A stretch of 20,204 bases of DNA from Candidatus Pacearchaeota archaeon (GCA_002690445.1 NZER01000139.1:1-20204); one strand, 5' to 3'; shown: positions 6,707 through 14,807, counted from the first letter of the stretch. The notes: generated from the letters alone by a model not told the origin. Numbers and translations are program-made.

Positions 6707-9571
6707 TTATCTTACCTTTAGATTATATCTTTCATTCACTATATCAACAATTGTTCTTCCCAGTTCTCTTCTATTGACTTCCAGCACGACAGTTGTTGGC
6801 TGGCTAGCTCCTGGGGCGCCTGGACCGCCAGGTGAAGCAGCTGCGTTTAGGACTTTAATAAGATTGTTGATTGCCTTATCAAACATTATTACACTAGTCA
6901 GCCCCACTTTTATACTTGCTATCTCCTGAATAACTTCTGTCATTTCTTTTGCGGCCTCAATGTTCCCCGAAGCAGCGTTCACAGAAAATTCAGACATTTT
7001 CTGCATGGTGGTGTTCAAGATAAGGCTCTTAACAATTGGTATATCACCTATGGCAGCTGCCATTTCCTCTAAGCCGCTGGCAGCGCCCTTTAGTGTTATT
7101 TCGATATCGCTCATCTTATTGATTTCGCTCAATAAAGAAGAAAGAACCATCAAACCCACCACAGTAAAAGGCATTGCAAAAGCAAAGCCCATATAAAGTA
7201 AAGCACCACCCAAAGCAGTCATTGCATAGGCCAAGGCAAACAGCTGGGTCGGTTCAACCAATGCCAAGCTTTTAAACATGTTGGCCAGGCCATCGGCGGC
7301 CATTTTGACCCCCAGACCCATCAAGGCCACAGCGCCACCAGCCAGTGACACGGCAAAACCAAAAGCAATCATGGGGCCGGCGGCAAACTTTGTTGCCCAG
7401 CCAACAGCAAATATTCCAGCTGCGACAATAAAAAGACCAATGTAAAAAGCCGGAGAGTGCTTTGGCAAAAACAACCACCCCACAAGCAAGGCGACCGCGG
7501 TCGCCAAAGCATGGATCCACCCGAAAGAAGCTTTGGTGACAACGCCAAGAAATAAAATTGCGCCGCCGACAATATAAAGAGCTTCGGAGGTACTCATGCC
7601 CGCATCTCTCAAAGCGTAAAACGCCGCAATGGCAAGAACAATTACAATCATGGCTTTAGCCATAGCCATTTGCATTCTCACCAGGCCGGCTGTTCGAACT
7701 GCCTCTGCATATGTCAAATTTGTTGTCGACAATATTAGTTGAACATTCCCCCCAGACATGAAAGCCGCCCAAACGACGCCGAGCTTCTGCAACGCAATCA
7801 TGATCTTTATCATTTTCACAATCAAGTAGAATGCCCCCAACACAGTCAACAATATGGGAATGAATGCACCTTCCATTTCTTGATCAAGCGCCAATATTCC
7901 ATTCAAAAACCAATGAACAAAGTTGATTATTGGCTCCAAAGCAACCGCAAAGGATTGTATAATCACATTGACTTTCTCAAAAATTGCAGCCGAATCCCTG
8001 GCTCTTTTCGCTAATTCTTCTTGGCTCATTGTTGCCGCGACCGTTCTTGATTGATATTCATCATATGCCGACAAGCTTTGACCAAACAACTGATTTGCCA
8101 ACACCATGTCTGTAATGCCAACAGTATTGGCCACAGCTTGTTTCTCGAATTTATCCATGGCGTCCCAGCTTCTACCAGAAAGCGCTATGGACTCTATCAG
8201 CATTCGGATTCTTTCGTCTTCAGAAGCATTTAGAAGATCAACAGAATTCAATAAATCATCGCCTAGAACAGCATTCAGGCGGCCTGCAGCTTCCGCTGCA
8301 CCATCAAATGTATCTAGGGCACGCCCGACGACGGACAAAAGATCACCTATCGATGCGCCGGTTGCTGCAGATGCAGCTGCGATACCTTTGAAAACCCCAA
8401 CCATGGCTTGACCATGAGCAGCCAGTTGTGACATAGAAGAAGTAAACCCTTCCACCACTTCTGACACATTGACTCCGAGTTGGGCAGCCATTTCAGACAA
8501 ATCCCTCTCCACAGACATGGCCTCTTCGCCTGTCATGCGCATGGCCGTAGTCATAGAATTCAAAAATCCAGCCGTAACACTTCCGGAAACGCCCAAGCGC
8601 TCCATTTGTGCCGTATGCAGGGCCAGACTCTTTCGACCCTCATCGCTAGCTTCTGAGAACTGGCGCATTGTCCCATATAGTTCTGTAGTGGCTGCAGCAA
8701 GCGCTCCAAATTCGATTCCGGAACCCATGGCCTCGTATCTTGTATGCAACATTACGGTGTTGAATTCATCGCCGGCACCAGTTGTTTGCCTAAATGAAGA
8801 AAACGCACTGTCGACTGCAACAACCATCATCTTTGTTGATTCTATCACCTTGTCAAGGGCGCTGTGAAACAGGTTTGCAGGATCAAAAGACCTTGCAAGT
8901 GTGTCGCCGATGGTCCGTAGAACATTTTCAAAGCTGCCCAACTTCCCAATGGCAGCGGATATGCCGCCGGTGAGGGTCTCTTCAGCAGATCTGGCTAGTC
9001 CAAGATAGCTGCTAAGTCGATCGGAAATCGCTTCCGATAACACCTCTTCGCCTTCCGCTGTAGTTTTTTGTTGATTAGCAATGCCTTTCTGGAGGCTTAG
9101 CTGCCTCTCCATCGCTTTGACAAGCGCTTGCGCATTTTTAAGATGTTCCGGATCGCCGCTTTCTTCTGCGTATTTTGCTAGGGCTTTCGCATCTTTGAGG
9201 CGCTCCTTAGTGAGCTTTACCGTTGCGCGAGCAACTTCAAGGCGGCGCTCTTGTGTGAGGAGAGTGCCAGTGCCAAACTCTGCATTCTCTTTTGCCGCTT
9301 GCAGCTTTACTTCTTCTAGGTGGTGTCCTTTTTCTATAATATCGTTCAGCTTTTTATATGCCGCCGTGTAACCACCAAGCTCCGCAACCACCTTCTCGTA
9401 ATCGGCATGGACCGTAACTTCAGCATCAAAATCCAGAGTGGCACTTTCACCCTTAAAGGCGCTGCGGAGAGCTTTTGCAAGCTCTTCTGGCAAATCTACC
9501 TTAACCGACGCAAGCGCAGGCATCCCCAGAAAAAGGGATAACAGTAAAATTGTAAAAAGAGCCAATAGCAT
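6707..9571 (-). CDS. Tail tape measure protein
   Basis: A 954-residue protein with the usual tape-measure build. Residues about 60-230 are helical and charged (long coiled coil); 230-560 are alanine-rich helices full of MTGEEAMS- and AAASAATGAS-like stretches; about 565-815 contain at least five strongly hydrophobic segments (for example ILLTVLGAFYLIVKMI and ALYIVGGAILFLGVV), as expected for a protein that enters the host membrane during DNA ejection; the end (EVNRRELGRTIVDIVNERYN) is typical of the family. At roughly 1.5 A per residue it would specify a tail near 140 nm. Unusually, the first 22 residues form a signal-peptide-like segment ending PALAS. ATG at 9571 is supported by AAGGA nine bases upstream, overlapping the stop of the preceding gene; the next in-frame Met (residue 17) has no usable ribosome site. 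Confidence 0.93.
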   Translation of the reverse strand: MLLALFTILLLSLFLGMPALASVKVDLPEELAKALRSAFKGESATLDFDAEVTVHADYEKVVAELGGYTAAYKKLNDIIEKGHHLEEVKLQAAKENAEFGTGTLLTQERRLEVARATVKLTKERLKDAKALAKYAEESGDPEHLKNAQALVKAMERQLSLQKGIANQQKTTAEGEEVLSEAISDRLSSYLGLARSAEETLTGGISAAIGKLGSFENVLRTIGDTLARSFDPANLFHSALDKVIESTKMMVVAVDSAFSSFRQTTGAGDEFNTVMLHTRYEAMGSGIEFGALAAATTELYGTMRQFSEASDEGRKSLALHTAQMERLGVSGSVTAGFLNSMTTAMRMTGEEAMSVERDLSEMAAQLGVNVSEVVEGFTSSMSQLAAHGQAMVGVFKGIAAASAATGASIGDLLSVVGRALDTFDGAAEAAGRLNAVLGDDLLNSVDLLNASEDERIRMLIESIALSGRSWDAMDKFEKQAVANTVGITDMVLANQLFGQSLSAYDEYQSRTVAATMSQEELAKRARDSAAIFEKVNVIIQSFAVALEPIINFVHWFLNGILALDQEMEGAFIPILLTVLGAFYLIVKMIKIMIALQKLGVVWAAFMSGGNVQLILSTTNLTYAEAVRTAGLVRMQMAMAKAMIVIVLAIAAFYALRDAGMSTSEALYIVGGAILFLGVVTKASFGWIHALATAVALLVGWLFLPKHSPAFYIGLFIVAAGIFAVGWATKFAAGPMIAFGFAVSLAGGAVALMGLGVKMAADGLANMFKSLALVEPTQLFALAYAMTALGGALLYMGFAFAMPFTVVGLMVLSSLLSEINKMSDIEITLKGAASGLEEMAAAIGDIPIVKSLILNTTMQKMSEFSVNAASGNIEAAKEMTEVIQEIASIKVGLTSVIMFDKAINNLIKVLNAAASPGGPGAPGASQPTTVVLEVNRRELGRTIVDIVNERYNLKVR

Positions 9572-9583
9572 TCTTATAATTCC

Positions 9584-9919
9584 TTATTTAAAGGGCCACT
9601 TGATTCCTGTTTGTCTTTCAAATCTAGAAGTTGCGTTAGATAGTTTAGCTTTGACACGATAGGTTTTGGGATTATCAAGCCCATACCTTTTAAGGGTTGA
9701 AATAAAGTTTTTTTCACCCCCCAAAGCTCCCACAAAAGAGTCAATATCCGAACGGGATCCCTTGACTTGAACTGGAATCGATATATTCCCGAACATTGCT
9801 TTGAGGATGCCTTTGATTTGTTGACCAAACATTAGCAACCAGCTTTCGTCGACATTATTCTTTTGTGTCAAGTCAATAACAATAGGTGCTAGCTTGTCTT
9901 CTTTTATAGTGTTGTTCAT
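9584..9919 (-). CDS. Conserved small protein preceding the tape measure
   Basis: A 111-residue protein of unknown function. It has an acidic N-terminal third, then DESWLLMFGQQIKGILKAMF, VQVKGSRSDIDSFVGALGGE, YGLDNPKTYRVKAKL and ends FERQTGIKWPFK. The well-formed, motif-like blocks look like a conserved family found beside tape-measure genes in other phages, but I cannot name it. I chose ATG at 9919 because GGGAG lies eight bases upstream; the frame is open further up to a TTG at 9961 that has no ribosome site and would overlap the promoter motif. It is the first gene after a terminator and a putative late promoter, so it opens the tape-measure/baseplate operon. A chaperone or length-control partner of the tape measure is a guess from position. 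Confidence 0.85.
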   Translation of the reverse strand: MNNTIKEDKLAPIVIDLTQKNNVDESWLLMFGQQIKGILKAMFGNISIPVQVKGSRSDIDSFVGALGGEKNFISTLKRYGLDNPKTYRVKAKLSNATSRFERQTGIKWPFK

Positions 9920-9949
9920 GCGTTGTTCTCCCAAGAATAGATCTCTCTT

Positions 9950-9958
9950 GTAAATAGT
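9950..9958 (-). promoter_or_regulatory. Putative late promoter element, TGACTATTTAC form
   Basis: On the minus strand the core ACTATTTA lies 31 bases upstream of the ATG at 9919 and 11 bases downstream of the T-tract of the terminator at 9969-9996. The same core precedes the genes starting at 14738, 17781 and 18398. It would drive the tape-measure/baseplate operon. Confidence 0.5.
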
Positions 9959-9968
9959 CAATTAATAC

Positions 9969-9996
9969 AAAAAAAAGGCCGGGATTAATCCCGGCC
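9969..9996 (-). terminator. Rho-independent terminator after the gp26-type/small gene pair
   Basis: On the minus strand a perfect palindrome, GGCCGGGATTAATCCCGGCC (8-base stem, TTAA loop), is followed directly by eight Ts. It starts nine bases after the stop of the small gene. The other strand has only a poor T-tract, so it works for leftward transcription. Confidence 0.95.
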
Positions 9997-10004
9997 TTCT
10001 TTGA

Positions 10005-10202
10005 TTACTTTTTGTTTGCTTTCTTTGTTTGTTCGTTTTCTTGTTCTATTTGCTTAACCAGGCGTTTAACAAACCAGTCTCTCAAGCCGACTGGGAGATT
10101 ATAAGCCTCTGTAAAGCTCCAACCGCCATGGTATTTCAAGAAAAAGAACTGTTCGTAGACATTTTCTGCGTATTCACGATTTAGGCCAAAAAAAGTCCGC
10201 AC
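10005..10202 (-). CDS. Small tail-assembly protein overlapping the gp26-type gene
   Basis: A 65-residue protein with a recognisable core: GLNREYAENVYEQFFFLKYH, GGWSFTEAYNLPVGLRDWFV and KRLVKQIEQ, then a Lys/Glu tail. Similar short proteins follow the gp26-type gene in T4-like marine phages as I recall; no function is known to me. I place the start at GTG 10202, nine bases after a perfect GGAGG (10212-10216). An ATG at 10229 in the same frame has no ribosome site. The gene overlaps the last 29 bases of the gp26-type gene in a different frame and the overlap holds a run of seven Ts (10188-10194), so it could also be expressed as a frameshift extension of that protein. Position just before the tape-measure operon matches tail-assembly chaperones of other long-tailed phages. 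Confidence 0.75.
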   Translation of the reverse strand: MRTFFGLNREYAENVYEQFFFLKYHGGWSFTEAYNLPVGLRDWFVKRLVKQIEQENEQTKKANKK

Positions 10203-11034
10203 TAAGCGGAACCTCCATGGCAGCTTCATAGCTGCAGTTATCACAAGAATACTCTTGCGCCATATCAACATTGGGCACAATCCGATCATAAGTCGTTCTC
10301 AAAAAACGTGAATCACTTGCTGGCATTCGATCGGCAAAATCATTGATTATTGCTCTGTCTGTGTGCCCATTAATAGAAACAATAAACATTTTAAACTGAT
10401 CGGTCATAATTGCATCTGGCAAATTATGTTTTCGCTTCATATTCATAGCTTCTGCCAAATACTTCTCATCCTTCCCGCTTAGCAACTTTACTTCAACGTT
10501 GACTTTCGTACCAGGAAGGGTGATGACAAAGTTGTCTCCTTTCCTGACTACACCATCTGCAGGCTCATTATGAATACACGAAATCGCGTTCAAGTCAAAA
10601 GCGAATTTTGAAGTTGTGTTGCAAGAGGGGCAAGTAACTTGCGTTTGATAATCTGCCCCATAAGCAGAAATGCGCGTTGAAACAATGGCTGCATTCTTGT
10701 CACCAATGAGAAGCGAATCAACATCGATTCTTTTATCAACAATGACACTTTCTAAAACCCTACTAATTGCCAGGCCCTTCTTCAAAAGGCTCCTAGAAGT
10801 TAGAAGATCCTCTTCCTTTGCTGTCATGTGCTTGATTTCAATTGTCTCAACATTATGCAAAGGATGTTCTTTAGGATAATACTTGCCCCGAGAAGGAAGT
10901 TCAACAAATTCAGTTGGTACTACAAAAGAAAAGGGAGAAGATTGAGGTTGGTCGCCCGGGTGGGCTTGCGGTACGGGAGAAGAATCGCTAGGCTCCCTAT
11001 GTCCTAGCCGTTCTTCATTATTTCGAGCTGGCAT
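10174..11034 (-). CDS. 26: Baseplate protein of the T4 gp26 type (T4_baseplate family), zinc-binding
   Basis: A 286-residue protein. After a disordered Pro/Ser-rich N-terminal 35 residues comes the family signature FVELPSRGKYYPKEHPLHN, EIKHMTAKEEDLLTSRSLLK and KGLAISRVLESV (residues about 42-95). Two CxxC pairs, TCPSC near residue 134 and SCDNC near residue 263, are placed like a split zinc ribbon. In T4, gp26 is needed to build the baseplate hub. The ATG at 11034 has GGAGG upstream. The gene follows the tube gene by 19 bases and its end overlaps the small gene at 10005-10202. In layout (tube, this protein, overlapping small gene, then tape measure) it sits where tail-assembly chaperones sit in other phages, so an assembly rather than a virion role is also possible. 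Confidence 0.85.
   Translation of the reverse strand: MPARNNEERLGHREPSDSSPVPQAHPGDQPQSSPFSFVVPTEFVELPSRGKYYPKEHPLHNVETIEIKHMTAKEEDLLTSRSLLKKGLAISRVLESVIVDKRIDVDSLLIGDKNAAIVSTRISAYGADYQTQVTCPSCNTTSKFAFDLNAISCIHNEPADGVVRKGDNFVITLPGTKVNVEVKLLSGKDEKYLAEAMNMKRKHNLPDAIMTDQFKMFIVSINGHTDRAIINDFADRMPASDSRFLRTTYDRIVPNVDMAQEYSCDNCSYEAAMEVPLSADFFWPKS
10188..10194 (-). other. Candidate ribosomal frameshift site (T7 run)
   Basis: In the overlap of the two genes the gp26-type frame reads GAC TTT TTT TGG, three codons before its TGA at 10174. A +1 or a -2 slip on the Ts moves ribosomes into the frame of the small gene (TTT GGC CTA AAT), fusing about 282 residues with the GLNREY... domain. A -1 slip would meet TAA after two codons. 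Mu-type phages use -2 shifting and others +1 in their tail-assembly chaperone genes. Confidence 0.35.
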
Positions 11035-11053
11035 CTTGCCTCCATATTATAAA

Positions 11054-11671
11054 CTATTCGCCGCGGACGTCTTTGAGTGGGTCGCCCTCGGAGGTGACGT
11101 TCACACCGGTCGTAGTCTCCGACGTCAGGGCCCCGACGGTGGCAGCGCTTTTCCAGGTGTCGTCTGTGATGGCGTCAATTGAAACAAAGTCATATCTAAT
11201 CTCCAAGGTTAAGTCGAGCAAATTATCGCTTTCATAATCCAGTTCGCCAAATTTGACTCCAGCAATCCATGGATTTTTTAGCGAGATTCTCTCTTGAACT
11301 TTCCCAATACCATCAATCTGTGTTATTTGTACATTGCCCAAAGCAGTTGAGCCATCTTGTTTGTTGAGCGTATATAGATCTGTTTGGCTGGTTGGGAGCC
11401 TATACCCAGATTTCTTGAGAATATCCCACATTATCGCAGTAGCATCGGGGGCCGCCGGGTCAACTAAAGTAACTGAAATCTTCTCATATTCCACCCTACC
11501 AGGATAGTAAAAAGTGTGATTCAAATAAACATGTTTTCCCTCGGAAACTGAGAAGGCTGGCTTGTTAACCTTCTTGACAATCCACTGTGGGACACCTCCC
11601 ATATTCATAACCCAACGAAATTGCCTTTTGGGCAAAACAGCGGTCGTGTCGTTATCACTCCAGAATGACAT
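11054..11671 (-). CDS. 19: Tail tube protein (T4 gp19-like)
   Basis: A 205-residue protein that stacks as hexamers to form the inner tail tube. It shows the family layout: RQFRWVMNM near the start, KKVNKPAFSVSEGKHVYLNH, YYPGRVEYEKISVTLVDP, then a helix IMWDILKKSGYRLP and a C-terminal strand LDLTLEIRYDFVSID. T4 gp19 is 163 residues; the extra length is mostly a C-terminal tail of about 36 residues, rich in Thr, Ser and Gly, encoded by much more GC-rich DNA than the rest. The start at 11671 has GGAGGGAG upstream. It follows the sheath gene by 52 bases, as in T4 (18-19). Confidence 0.9.
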   Translation of the reverse strand: MSFWSDNDTTAVLPKRQFRWVMNMGGVPQWIVKKVNKPAFSVSEGKHVYLNHTFYYPGRVEYEKISVTLVDPAAPDATAIMWDILKKSGYRLPTSQTDLYTLNKQDGSTALGNVQITQIDGIGKVQERISLKNPWIAGVKFGELDYESDNLLDLTLEIRYDFVSIDAITDDTWKSAATVGALTSETTTGVNVTSEGDPLKDVRGE

Positions 11672-11692
11672 AGCTTTTCTCCCTCCGTATTC

Positions 11693-11700
11693 TAATTAGT
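11693..11700 (-). promoter_or_regulatory. Weak variant of the late promoter motif (ACTAATTA) before the tube gene
   Basis: In the gap before the tube gene the minus strand carries ACTAATTA, differing in one base from the ACTATTTA core, 22 bases upstream of ATG 11671. The same variant lies before the gp13-like gene. It could be a weaker promoter letting tube outnumber neighbours, or chance in AT-rich DNA. Confidence 0.25.
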
Positions 11701-11723
11701 TCCAATTACAAAAACTTTCCTTT

Positions 11724-14700
11724 CTAATCAACAAATGCTGCACCAGTTCTCGAAATTGTAAAATCAAGAGCGATATATTCAATAGCACGCGCAGGCTGCA
11801 AGAAAATCTTAGCATACAAAATGTTGCGATCAATCAAGTCAGGAGTCGTCGTAGTCTCGTCCAAGATAACTCTATAAGATGTCAAACCAAACCGAGTCTG
11901 GATGCTTGACAAGAAAGGCTTGACAAGGCCAAGGAACCGGTTCCAAGTGGTTTGTATATTCTGATCAAACAAGATCGTGGTCGCCATCCTAGAAACTTCC
12001 TTCTTGATGTAAATCATCAAACGACGAACATTGATTCTATCCAAAGCTGATGGGGTGACTTGCAAAGTCTTCTGACCAAAAATCACAACCCCTTCAGACG
12101 GAAAACGAGCAATCGGGTTAACATTCGCTTCATAGAGTTTGTCCCTCTCTTTCGAAGTGCATACATGTGTAACATCAAGAACAGTAAGACCAGCCGCGCC
12201 GGCAGACAAGCCGCCGCGATTGAATCCAGCTGGGGCGAACCACAACTCACTGGCCGCCTCAGAGCTTGCAAACGTTCCCAATGCCACAACCGAAGGGGGC
12301 ACGTAAAGCGTAGCACCACTCTCACTCCCGGGAGTATCTAAGATTTTGACCCATGGAAAATAAGCGCAACCGTAACTCGTGTTCAGTTCGCGAGTTCGGA
12401 GATTATTAACCGTAGTGGTAACACTCCCAACGCGGTTTTCGTAACTCGCATTGCTTTCATGAAAGTCTTGATAATCGCCTTCGAGATCGATGATGCCAAG
12501 AGCATCTGCTCGACTTTCGCAAACAGACAAAAGGTGATCGGTCAGGGTCGAATCCGTCAGCCCGGGCGCCGTCAATAAATTCATCTCTACCACTTCGGGA
12601 TCGGCAACGGAATCGATGGCTCTCTTATAGGTATTAAAAGTATAGCTATATGTGTCTTTTGGTGTAGAAGATACACCTGACAAAAGAGTGTTTCTCAGAG
12701 GCTCTTTTTCTCTAATATCCCACCCATTGAACCCACCATGAAGGGCCATGGTAAATTTATCAAAGCCGGCATCCAACACCGTCGAATAATCAGCGGTGCC
12801 TCGTTTGGAATCTCCCCGCCTACGAGACCCAGAAATCCAAATCGCCTCACCAGTGGTGCCAACGGTTGGGTCATCTCTCAAATCATCTAATGTAAAATAG
12901 TATGACACCTCAACAGTCTGAGCATCTGATGCGTCACCACTAGCATCCGTATATGTGCTGTGCAGCGGCCTGAGAGTGTCTCTAAAGCTGGCGTCGAAAA
13001 AACCAGAACCCGCAGCCGAACCAAGCTTGTCAGTTGTTATTCCAAAATAAGCATCTCTTGGGTCAGAAACACCGGCCAAAGAAGAAGATATTCTTAAGTT
13101 TGGAGCAGGAAACAGATAAGTATGGAGATATCCGATATCCCCGTAGAAGTAGTGCTCGGAGGACGCGTTCGCCGAGACCAAAGCATCGATGACCCGCGGG
13201 CCGACGGTTCCGGAGACGGTGGTTAACGCATCAGTTGTAGAACCACTAGCGCAGAATTGGATGTTTCCAATCATTGGATCGAAATCAGCGCTGTTCGAAC
13301 TCACAGTCGAGGAAGTGCCATCGTGATTCGGTCGCCAAAGATATGTGGATCCGAAGCCGCCGCTAACTGCAAACCTCTCATAGCGTGGTTGGCCATAAAA
13401 CCCAAAGGGAAGGTGCTCTGGCTCTCCGCCACCGTTTTCTATGGCTGAATCCATATCCACATAGATATATCTCGAAATATTGGGATATGTGCCATATTGG
13501 GTATTAACACGAGTAGTATCATTCCACTTAGTATACATGTCTCCAATCTTTCTAGCAAGATAGTTCTTGGAGTTGGGGTTCAAATTACATCCAGAAAATC
13601 GCTCAAGAATTACCTTGGATCCATCTGAATCACTTGCCTGACGAACAAGGACAGTGAAAGTACCATATGGATTATGGGTAGGGTGTGGCCCTTTCTTGAT
13701 ATCTGTAATTGAGATTTTATAGTTGTTTTGAGCATACTCGCCGGCTTCTCTGGAGATGAATCTAAAAAGCCTCGCCAACTGCGCAGGAAAAAAGTTGGCA
13801 GTATCGTTGCTTAGATCTTGAGGTATCACCCATCCCGTTCTAGCTGCGATCATGCTCTTTCTTTGATCGGCATAGCTAGTGGATCCGGTCATTTCATACA
13901 AAGGAGCAAGGAACCCATACTGTGCAGAACTTGTAACGTGTCTTGCTACCATTCCTTCGAACGATTCACCCAGCCAGTAACTGGCAGTGGCATTAGCGGT
14001 GGGTGCTTCCGTAACTGTTGTATTGGTTCTGGTCGGGTCAGTGTTAAACACTTTACGAAGCCAATCATCATCAGATTCTTTCAAACTAAAGGCCTGCATT
14101 ATATCATCACCGGTGCCAGCATTGCGAATATGCAATTTAAATTTTAATTCGGCGGAGGATCCAACATATTGGTTGAGGACCGATGGGACCTGACCATCAT
14201 TATAGGTATTGGGAAGTGTGCCGGAAAGACCAAAATACGTGCCAGACATAGCATAAAACACCGCAGCCAACACGCCAGTTTCGTTATTTTGGGCGTCTCC
14301 GATGGGTTGATCGATTACGAACAACCCGAAAGCACCGCCGTTGGCATGTTCAACTCTCGCCGGCGTCGTAACGTCAGTTCTCCAACCGGCCTCGCCGCTA
14401 TCTGTCACGAAATTATCATGTTGAGTACCCAACAGCCTAACAACAGTGCATGAAGGGGCGTTTTCCAGCCATGCTCGGGCAGCATATGCAGCATACGTCG
14501 GGCCCACCGGGCGGGCAGACCTCCAAACATCGGAAGCAGTTTTGCCAGGATCTGGCGTACCGAAAACTTCAGTAAATTCCAATGGTCCATTGACCGTGAA
14601 GGGCTGCATTGCAGGGCCCTTAGTAGTTCTTCCTATTATAACCGGACCAATTTCTGTGGCAACTGCGGGAAGCTGTGAATTGTCGATCTCCCTAATAAAA

Positions 14701-14738
14701 ATCCCAGGTGAGACAAATTTAAACTTTCTTTCTGACAT
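11724..14738 (-). CDS. 18: Tail sheath protein (T4 gp18-like), oversized
   Basis: A 1004-residue contractile sheath protein. The N-terminal FVSPGIFIREIDNS, VGPVIIGRTTKGPAM-like region and AARAWLENAPSCTVVRLLG are classic sheath features. The C-terminal 150 residues are also typical: ARFPSEGVVIFGQKTLQ, DRINVRRLMIYIKKEV, TTILFDQNIQTTWNRF and a last strand AIEYIALDFTISRTGAAF, the arm that links sheath subunits. T4 gp18 is 659 residues; the additional 350 or so sit in the middle (roughly residues 130-800), where sheath proteins carry surface-exposed domains. The start at 14738 has AAGGAGAT at proper distance and the ACTATTTA motif further upstream, giving this abundant protein its own promoter. 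Confidence 0.95.
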   Translation of the reverse strand: MSERKFKFVSPGIFIREIDNSQLPAVATEIGPVIIGRTTKGPAMQPFTVNGPLEFTEVFGTPDPGKTASDVWRSARPVGPTYAAYAARAWLENAPSCTVVRLLGTQHDNFVTDSGEAGWRTDVTTPARVEHANGGAFGLFVIDQPIGDAQNNETGVLAAVFYAMSGTYFGLSGTLPNTYNDGQVPSVLNQYVGSSAELKFKLHIRNAGTGDDIMQAFSLKESDDDWLRKVFNTDPTRTNTTVTEAPTANATASYWLGESFEGMVARHVTSSAQYGFLAPLYEMTGSTSYADQRKSMIAARTGWVIPQDLSNDTANFFPAQLARLFRFISREAGEYAQNNYKISITDIKKGPHPTHNPYGTFTVLVRQASDSDGSKVILERFSGCNLNPNSKNYLARKIGDMYTKWNDTTRVNTQYGTYPNISRYIYVDMDSAIENGGGEPEHLPFGFYGQPRYERFAVSGGFGSTYLWRPNHDGTSSTVSSNSADFDPMIGNIQFCASGSTTDALTTVSGTVGPRVIDALVSANASSEHYFYGDIGYLHTYLFPAPNLRISSSLAGVSDPRDAYFGITTDKLGSAAGSGFFDASFRDTLRPLHSTYTDASGDASDAQTVEVSYYFTLDDLRDDPTVGTTGEAIWISGSRRRGDSKRGTADYSTVLDAGFDKFTMALHGGFNGWDIREKEPLRNTLLSGVSSTPKDTYSYTFNTYKRAIDSVADPEVVEMNLLTAPGLTDSTLTDHLLSVCESRADALGIIDLEGDYQDFHESNASYENRVGSVTTTVNNLRTRELNTSYGCAYFPWVKILDTPGSESGATLYVPPSVVALGTFASSEAASELWFAPAGFNRGGLSAGAAGLTVLDVTHVCTSKERDKLYEANVNPIARFPSEGVVIFGQKTLQVTPSALDRINVRRLMIYIKKEVSRMATTILFDQNIQTTWNRFLGLVKPFLSSIQTRFGLTSYRVILDETTTTPDLIDRNILYAKIFLQPARAIEYIALDFTISRTGAAFVD

Positions 14739-14775
14739 TAGACGTTATCTCCTTGTAATCAAACTAATTTCTCTA

Positions 14776-14784
14776 ATAAATAGT
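14776..14784 (-). promoter_or_regulatory. Putative late promoter element before the sheath gene
   Basis: The minus strand reads ATACTATTTATTAGAG, with the ACTATTTA core 38 bases upstream of the sheath ATG. Unlike the other three copies, no hairpin terminator lies before it; the gp15-like gene ends at 14808. Confidence 0.5.
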
Positions 14785-14807
14785 ATTATAGAATCTCAAA
14801 AGAAAAA

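Noticed and set aside
9923..9957. Sigma-70 promoter reading TTGACT - 16 bases - TATTCT before the 111-residue gene
   Set aside because: Its transcription start would fall inside or after the ribosome binding site of the gene; the shared ACTATTTA motif explains the site better.
9920..9961. Longer start (TTG at 9961) for the 111-residue gene
   Set aside because: TTG has no ribosome site and would overlap the putative promoter element; the ATG at 9919 has GGGAG at eight bases.
10174..10194. A lambda-style -1 frameshift on the T7 run
   Set aside because: A -1 shift leads to TTG GCC TAA and stops at once; only +1 or -2 enters the small gene.
10203..10289. Longer starts (ATG 10229 or the non-ATG start at 10289) for the small overlapping gene
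   Set aside because: Neither has a Shine-Dalgarno, and both lengthen the overlap with the gp26-type gene; GTG 10202 has GGAGG nine bases upstream. ATG 10229 cannot be excluded.
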